DNA of 64,000 bases from Blasia pusilla (taxonomy: Eukaryota; Marchantiophyta; Marchantiopsida; Blasiales), in NCBI GenBank assembly GCA_050084515.1, contig CM114272.1, forward strand, positions 42,222,001 through 42,286,000, in the 5' to 3' direction. The position numbers and the translations under genes are program-made. Below the pieces are notes generated by a model that was given only the letters and a program-made list of their open reading frames with translations, searched no databases and was not told where the DNA came from. Numbering within the stretch: the first letter of the stretch is position 1; each line of letters starts with the position of its first letter. Below are positions 57,470 through 64,000 of this stretch, piece by piece.

Positions 57470-57841
57470 GATCTAGCAATTCGCTTCCGACGACAGCTTG
57501 TCGATCTCGTATCAAGCTCCACAAAAACGACCATCTAAACCATCTCTTAATTAGAGTTAGTCACAGACAGACATATTCGCTCATCTTCGGGTTCGGTAAC
57601 CGCACCTCGAGGAACTCTCGAAGCGTTCGCCTGAACAAAGAATTTCTTAATCGTGGACTTTCGATCCTGCCCGTGAAGAATTCTCTGAACGACTTTTTGC
57701 TAACGACCAGATTCCCGAAACCAGGATTTGACGTTTCCCGACTACGAAAGCTTTTCATGTTCTTTCGGCAGTTTGACTTCCTCCACGAGCGGGCATCTCG
57801 CCTCGGGCATGAACTCTATATCCGTCGTTCATTGGTTTGAC
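57470..57841 (+). CDS. Possible exon of an unrecognised gene
   Basis: A 124-codon stop-free stretch with no start near its 5' end, between a TGA at about 57467 and a TGA at 57839. It reads like an Arg/Leu/Phe-rich helical protein (NRGLSILPVKNSLNDFLL, FDVSRLRKLFMFFRQFDFL). It might be an internal exon of a gene whose first exon is near 57072, but no family is recognised. Confidence 0.2.
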
Positions 57842-58128
57842 TTACAATATCTTCTGAAATGGCGAAATAGTGTTCACTTTAGTCTCAAACAAGCTAAAAA
57901 ACCTGTTTTCCATATGTAGGAATCCATCCTCCGTTTACAGTATTTTTTATGACTTTCATTTTCTCATCGAGGGAATGCTACGCCACCTCTCACTTCAATA
58001 CCCTTTCGCTGGGAACTAATTGGACTGGTTGACGATTTTTGTCTCACAAGGTCGCTTTTCTTATTTCTCTTTCTAACATGTCTCGAGAAGATGCACTTCG
58101 ATAAAAACCCATCGGAAGTACAAAAGAG
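57842..58128. other. Unassigned sequence
   Basis: Nothing recognised before the LINE-like 3' UTR segment. Confidence 0.4.
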
Positions 58129-58214
58129 GGGGACTCAAAGAGTCAAAACCTGAAGGCCACAACAAGACCAGAAAAGGAAGAAGGGGGCATTCCCCCCTAA
58201 CGACGAAACTCACA
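58129..58214 (-). mobile_element. LINE 3' UTR fragment
   Basis: The reverse complement carries GGGGGGAATGCCCCC and a CTCTTTGAGTCCCC motif in the same order as 14703-14787. No coding LINE sequence is seen next to it, so it is a short, dead-on-arrival copy or remnant. Confidence 0.6.
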
Positions 58215-58580
58215 TGTCTCGACCCTCTAACAAGTGTCGTCCTTTCGCCCATCTAAGTTCGAGTGTGATTTTTGATTTTGAACATAATTCCTTAAATACA
58301 CCTTTTCCTCTTAATGGCTTAAGGTTTCCTTGTTCCTTTTCTGTTCTTGTCTTATTTTCTTAATATTAGTGGATGCTTTTAGTTCTCTTAAATATTTGAC
58401 AAATAACAACGGTTTTCTAAAGCAATGTACATTATATGCTTTTGGGGTGGAGCATTTGAATCAAAGCGGGTTGCTTACCTTTGCAACCTTGACACACTAC
58501 GATCTAGTCAAGATAGCCATAACGTGTGTTATCTCATGGGGAGTCACATTAGGTAGGATACAATACCTAATAGATATCCT

Positions 58581-58741
58581 AACCGAATTTCCTACCTCTT
58601 ACAACCAGTTCATGATGTTGCAATTATACTTCTCGGCAATATAATAGCAACCTCCTCTAGCACCTCCAAGCCACTTTTGTGAACACCCCGTTTTCCGTTA
58701 TATCGACTCCCTACTGGTTGTAAGAGGTAGGAAATTCGGTT
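58581..58741. repeat. Perfect 29-bp inverted repeat with a 103-base loop
   Basis: 58581-58609 and 58713-58741 are exact reverse complements (core CCTACCTCTTACAACC). Size and geometry would suit a foldback RNA or a small transposon. No target duplication is evident. Confidence 0.85.
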
Positions 58742-58849
58742 TGAAAACGTACCGTGGAACTCTTCTAAGGCCTCTCCTTCGAGTAGGCTACAACACAAAG
58801 AGTTGCCTTGTGGATAAGGAAGCAGGACGTGTATAAAAGCGGTTACCAT

Positions 58850-60044
58850 ATGGTCGGGCTCTAGGTGCCCTAAGGTATTTTACAACGAGTCCGAAGGATC
58901 TATTTACTTTATGGACCCATTTTTCCAACTAATTATACTTCCATATACCATGACTCCAATACCAAAATTCACGTAGAAATTTTCTCTAAACTAGGTGGCT
59001 GACTAGGTGCCTTGTTTAGGGATGCACTCAACAAATCCATTGACGGGAATCCGAGGTGGGCATGCATCTCTCTTTCCACTCTTGCGCTTTTTTGGTATTG
59101 CAAGCCTCACAAAACTACAGATCAAAAATTAAGAATTAAAATCTATAGTACCATAAACAAAAGTTAAGAAAATAATGTATAATTTACAAAAGTATTTATT
59201 TAACATTATACTCACTCATATACGTATTTACTTTCTAGGAAAAAGTTACTAAACAGTAAATTTGATATATGTAAAAAGTCCCATTCCAAATTATGACGAG
59301 AATGAATCATAGTTTGCAATCTTCTCTTTAGGTACACAAAAATAAAAGCGTGCATGCGTAATTCAAATCCATCAAAACCTCGTTCATACGCAAATTTCAT
59401 AATTCCTTTATATTTTATTCATAGTATCTATAGATCTCTCCCCAGCTATAACGTTTTCATGCATGTGTTTATTATTACTTAGAGTCCGAATTTAAATGAA
59501 TCGGTTTCATTGCGGTGTTATTTAGTTCTTTCGCATCCAACCTCAATATTTATGGAGATATTTATCTCCACAATTATTGATTTTTCTATTATATTTAAAT
59601 TTGAAATATTGAAAATACCACTTTTAAACCATTAGAGTTTTATCTTGAGTTTGAAACTGAATAAAACTGCTATAAGGTAGTTTGGATATCTTTTGTATAT
59701 ACTTTAAATTTCTTTTATCTCATCCAAAAAGTTTCAAAATATTACCTCTTTTAGTCATGAGCCTACTCCGTATAATCTAACTTTTCAAAATGCATAAAAA
59801 GATAAACCTATATCTGCAACAGAAGAAAATGGAAAATCATCAAGATCATAGGAAATATTAGGTTATAAAGTAAAAATACAGTTTTCTCAAGATATCATAA
59901 AAAAAATCATCTTTAAAAATATATTAATTATTAAAAATTATAATGAATCTCTTATTTTTATTTTTAATAAAATTTTCACTTGTCGTAGCGTCGTGAAACC
60001 AATGCCTCATGTACTCAGTCCATTTCATCTTCCCTTAATACCTA
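58850..60044. other. AT-rich unassigned sequence
   Basis: Very AT-rich from 59100. No gene, RNA or transposon end is recognised before the Helitron terminus at 60045. Confidence 0.5.
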
Positions 60045-60072
60045 CTAGTAAGGTACCTGTGCGATGCACGAA
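60045..60072 (-). mobile_element. Helitron 3' terminus on the minus strand
   Basis: The minus strand reads CGTGCATCGCAC, AGGTACCTTACTAG and a T, nearly the same as the end at 50617-50642. The attached element would extend to higher coordinates, but its 5' end is not found. Confidence 0.7.
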
Positions 60073-60742
60073 AAATAAAAAAGTGTTTGAAAAGGTTTTG
60101 TTAGTGAAGGGATTAACGATGTTACACACAAATTCAAACTTTTCCTTTTCCATTCAAATTATTTTTTCCTTTCCCAAATTATAACATATGAAATAATACA
60201 ATTATTTCTTAAAATGATCATGCTATTTATTTCAAATTTTAAATATGATTTCTATTTTCTCAAATCTTAGAAGAGTAATAACATTCTAATGTTCTTAATA
60301 ATTATGATCCTCCATTCAAATTTAAATGATATCCCAATACACTAAGTAATTTTATCTTTCCATAAAATTTAAACAAAATCTATTGCTCCATTATTCCTTT
60401 CTCCGTCAAATGTGAATTGAGGTAAAAATTCTAAAATTTTGGTTATTTATCATATTAATTATATTTTATTAATATTTATAATCATCCATTATAATATTAA
60501 ATTAATTAATAATTGATTAATATATATTCCATTCAAATCCTATTCGTTTCCTTTTTCTATTTCTACCCATCTAACGGGGCTAAGGCAACAAAATTAAAAA
60601 ATGTTTCCTATTTTGTCCTATGGTCATGCTATCTTCTCGTATTATGCATATGTGATCGCCAATTATTATATAGATATTGAATCAATATGATGACGCTCTT
60701 ACCATGAAGCATCCTCGGATACTTTTAATATGCACCATTATA

Positions 60743-60808
60743 CACTAGAAAAAGTTATCATAGATGGAGGATTACAAGCGATTGAATTTCTAATTCAATC
60801 GCTTGTAA
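60743..60808 (+). repeat. CACTA-like start followed by a 17-bp perfect inverted repeat
   Basis: CACTAGAAAAAGTTATC at 60743 looks like a CACTA terminus. Close by, 60772-60788 and 60792-60808 form a perfect 17-bp inverted repeat with a 3-base loop (TTACAAGCGATTGAATT arm). No second terminus was found. Confidence 0.55.
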
Positions 60809-63800
60809 GAACTACATTTCTTGATTTTTCTCAACTACAAAATACACATCTTCAAGAGAGACTTTGTGATGAGAGAAACTTATGGGGAAATTTATCAATG
60901 TTCAACCATGCCAAGATTGGTAGACCAAAAGAAAAGATCCTCCGAAGATCCAAGAGAAGAAAACCTCGAAATGAAGAAAATACACCTCGCTTACGATTGA
61001 AATTGTATATAGTGAGTGATACACAATTTTTTTCATTCTCTCTACTGAATTCAATTCCCTCTACATAAGACATTATAAGAACCCTTAAAAGAAAAATGTC
61101 GACACGAAAGACGGTTTCTTCAAACCCGTCTTTTTTTAATTATATACATTATTCCATAAATATCCTATCTTATTTTAGACATAGGAAGTCTCGGGGTCAA
61201 ATTTTCACAATTTACACACGGAAACATTCACTAAGAAATTCCATGCAATCAAACGCCGGATTTTATTTTATAAAAATCACAGCTGGTTTTGGAATTTGAT
61301 AGAAGTCATCAATCAAGAGGCAACAACTCAACGAATACCTCTCCTTAAAACTCCAGATTGGTCGACATAAGAGTCTAAACGCGTCCGCGGATATGACTTC
61401 CAACATTAGCGGGAGCGAAAAAGAGGTAATACCTAGGGCCGAGAAGGTAGGTATGGTAAGATCGTGACTAGTTTCTGTCTGACAGAGGTAAACGGTCACC
61501 TCTTTAAAACCGCTCTACGCTTGGTCGTTGGATTATCGGATAGTCACGGACGCAACAAAGGAGGACATGCTGGTATAATAATGTAAGTCGATAAGCCGTG
61601 TCAGTAGCGGGACTTTTACGGGGGAGGTGGGAAGGTACTCGCAACGGGGTCTCATTTAGCGGCGGCTTGAAAGATTTTGTCCACGAATCTCTCGCTATGG
61701 CATTTTGTGGCGTTTATCTCATTTTGCAAAATATATAATTCTTAGTATTTTGGTGTGAGTGCAATACATAGAGTCTAAAGGGGTGGGATTCGGACCCAAA
61801 CAGAAAATGCCTATGGGGAAATCCAGAAATATAAGCAGGATAGGAAATTCCAGCAGTGGAGAATAAGCAAAAGAAATATTTTAATTGAAGATTTTAGGGT
61901 TACTATTTTAGGTGATATTTCCGGTGGTTAAATTCTGATTAGATTTTCCAAAACAGAATTCCGATCATTGTCCAAAGCCAATTGGGGCGACTATTTTCTA
62001 GGAGTGAAATCTATCCATCTAGCAAGCCTCTCCAATGAAAAACTGATATCTGTGAGAGTCATTCTCATATGTTGCAAAGGTGTTTAGGATCGAAAGACAT
62101 TGAAATGGAGATATGGTACCTAGATTGGGGTTAAGTGAGTTGATGAGGGAGATGGTTGCATGGCATAGGGAACATGTTGGAATCACTCATCTTGTTGTTG
62201 CCCTTCCTATTTTGAGTACTCCTACTATTGTATTCCCTCTTTGGAATGGTGGAAATTTCCAAAACATATAAAAGAAGATGGAGATGATAATCACCATTGG
62301 CGCTTGGTCGGATAATCCTCAATTTCGAGGAATGTAAGGTGTTTGTGATGAGAAGTGTTGCCACTGTCCTCGCCCTTATTGAGAAGTTGAGACTCTTGCA
62401 TATTTCCATAACTATGGTTGGGTACATGAGGATGTTTATACATAGAACATTTTTTTGCACTTTCCCGATTATGAAGTAGTTCCTCTTCTAACCTTGGACA
62501 TACTTTATTACTTGTTGGGATCACGGATCTCAGGTTTACGAAGACATTTTAGCAAGCACGTTCAGTTGGTTCCATTTGATACCCTCATTCCCAACCTAAT
62601 CTCGGCCCACAAGTAGCTCCAAAGTTAAAGAAACATCATTTGATGCATCTGAATGCTTCAACTATATGGAAAGATCAAACGTTTATATAGCATTTTGATG
62701 TTTATACTCTTGGGGGTTACATAGGTTGTCTAGCAATATGTACAATTTTTCATATCTTGCGCTACATGAAAGATTGGGAATTAAAGAACAATTGAGAGCT
62801 ATGTCGTGCGCATACATGTTACTACACAATCTACGTCGTTGGTCACATCTACTGACCACACCACATCTATCTTCCAAATGCACCGGTCCATCCACTCATA
62901 AAAAAAATATACTCATGCATATACATTGAGACCCAAAAAAAATCAAAGTAAAAATGGCTCATACGGCTAACTCCAGTCTTGAATCTACATCTGCAAATCG
63001 AACCACATCCACCCTCTGCTATGAGGGAATCCATACGCTAGCATCCTACCACCCTAGTTCATAGTGACCACAAAACAAAAGAGGTGCTCCTAAGGCCCAA
63101 CATGAGAAAGATGGCTTTGGAAATCCATCTCTCCCTCCCTTGTAGCCTTTGGAAGAGCCAAAAGGCTTCCCCCCCCCCGAAAGAACCTCCAAACGGTAAC
63201 TTGAGTGCATAGGATATCGGGTGATCGTTGACTTGGTCAATGGATCACCTGACTGGCCAAGACCAAAATAGGGAAATCTTCTAAAATAATATAATTTCCA
63301 ATGCATGAAATGGACATGTAGCCAACCTCATTTGCCATCTCAGAACAAAGTTACATCCAAACAACCCGCTAACCCTGTATGGCGTCCATGGGATAGAACT
63401 CTACTTGTCGGCTAAATAAGATATGACAACTTTCGTGCATATACACATCGCTATATAATCTACACCGCTAGTCACATGTACACACCATCCAACAAGGATC
63501 TTCCCAACACATGGGTCGATCCACTCATAAACCAAATATACTCACGCATATACATCAAAACCACACAATCGACCCCTTAGTTGGCAGTTGGATCCCCCTA
63601 ACTCCAAATAGCAAACATCACACCTACTTCACATGATCTACTACTCTATACACACCTTGCACCGTCGATTTTGTCATACCCACCACATATCCTAACACAT
63701 ACTCGTCCACGGATCCATCTCATCTATCTTCACCTAGAGATATCGATATATCCGGATGTTATCCGACAACACTGCAACTACCGACTGTGTTGATCCCTCT

Positions 63801-64000
63801 GAAGAAATCTAACACTCCCGCACTCTCCTCTAAACGCTGCCATACAACAAGTGTGGTATCCAAAGATATCAAGTCTCCACTCCAAGAGCACGATTGTCAC
63901 CTGACTCTCTCTACTCCAAGACATAGGCACGACTCTACGCGTGCCTCAAAAGCTCGTCTGTACTCCTTTGCAACTCAACGCTCATACGCAACAATGATGA
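60809..64000. other. Unassigned terminal region
   Basis: No recognised gene or RNA. The composition changes from AT-rich to balanced near 61300. A direct repeat pair (about 62790-62935 and 63423-63575) and a C9 homopolymer near 63170 are the only structures seen. Confidence 0.5.
62790..63575. repeat. Diverged direct repeat pair about 630 bp apart
   Basis: About 62790-62935 and 63423-63575 share, in order, ATATGACA-like, CTACACAATCTACrtCG-like, GTCACATsTAC, GATCCACTCATAAA and ATACTCATGCATATACAT-type segments. Origin unknown. Confidence 0.6.

Overview
The window is repeat-dominated nuclear DNA from a green plant (streptophyte). It has genes split by GT-AG introns, a plant-type eIF3 subunit i, a heavy-metal-associated (HMA) domain protein of the plant HIPP-like sort, and plant copia, gypsy, CACTA, Helitron, hAT and LINE remnants. 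A gypsy element carrying a cytosine-5 DNA methyltransferase, a class I recall being described from charophytes, together with the form of the eIF3i protein, points to a seed-free lineage (bryophyte, other early land plant or charophyte relative). The sequence alone does not fix the species.

Layout. 1-2700: 3' end of a Ty1/copia element. 2767-4253: 3' end of a CACTA transposon. 5985-8400 (minus): decayed Helitron helicase whose intron holds a tiny non-autonomous Helitron. 10440-14790: non-LTR retrotransposon remnant split by a complete but internally deleted copia element (10591-13464, TSD TATAG). 15669-19242: intact eight-exon eIF3i gene. 21850-22139: hAT-type MITE. 22470-25871: 5'-truncated copia of the same family as the nested one. 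25873-34400: gypsy element encoding gag, protease, DNA cytosine methyltransferase, RNase H, integrase and a C-terminal PHD finger, with the reverse transcriptase deleted. 34400-38130: no recognised gene, one strong inverted repeat. 38130-38535 (minus): Helitron helicase tail. 39095-41636: degenerate satellite of about 165-185 bp monomers. 41637-41840: CACTA-like terminus. 42596-50642: long Helitron with Rep, linker and Pif1 helicase and a recognisable 3' hairpin end. 51410-51707: second hAT MITE copy with a perfect 8-bp TSD. 54964-55601 (minus): compact three-exon HMA-domain gene that has lost CxxC. 57.5-64 kb: AT-rich sequence with LINE 3' UTR, Helitron and CACTA-like termini and two strong inverted repeats.

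Only two host genes look functional: eIF3i (translation initiation) and the HMA-like gene. They are not functionally linked and no operon-like arrangement is expected. The rest is a layered transposon record. The copia in the LINE and the mini-Helitron in the Helitron intron can each be un-nested by eye, restoring a continuous reading frame or the expected intron size.

The most interesting object is the gypsy element with its own methyltransferase and PHD finger. All coordinates of decayed elements are approximate unless termini or TSDs are quoted.
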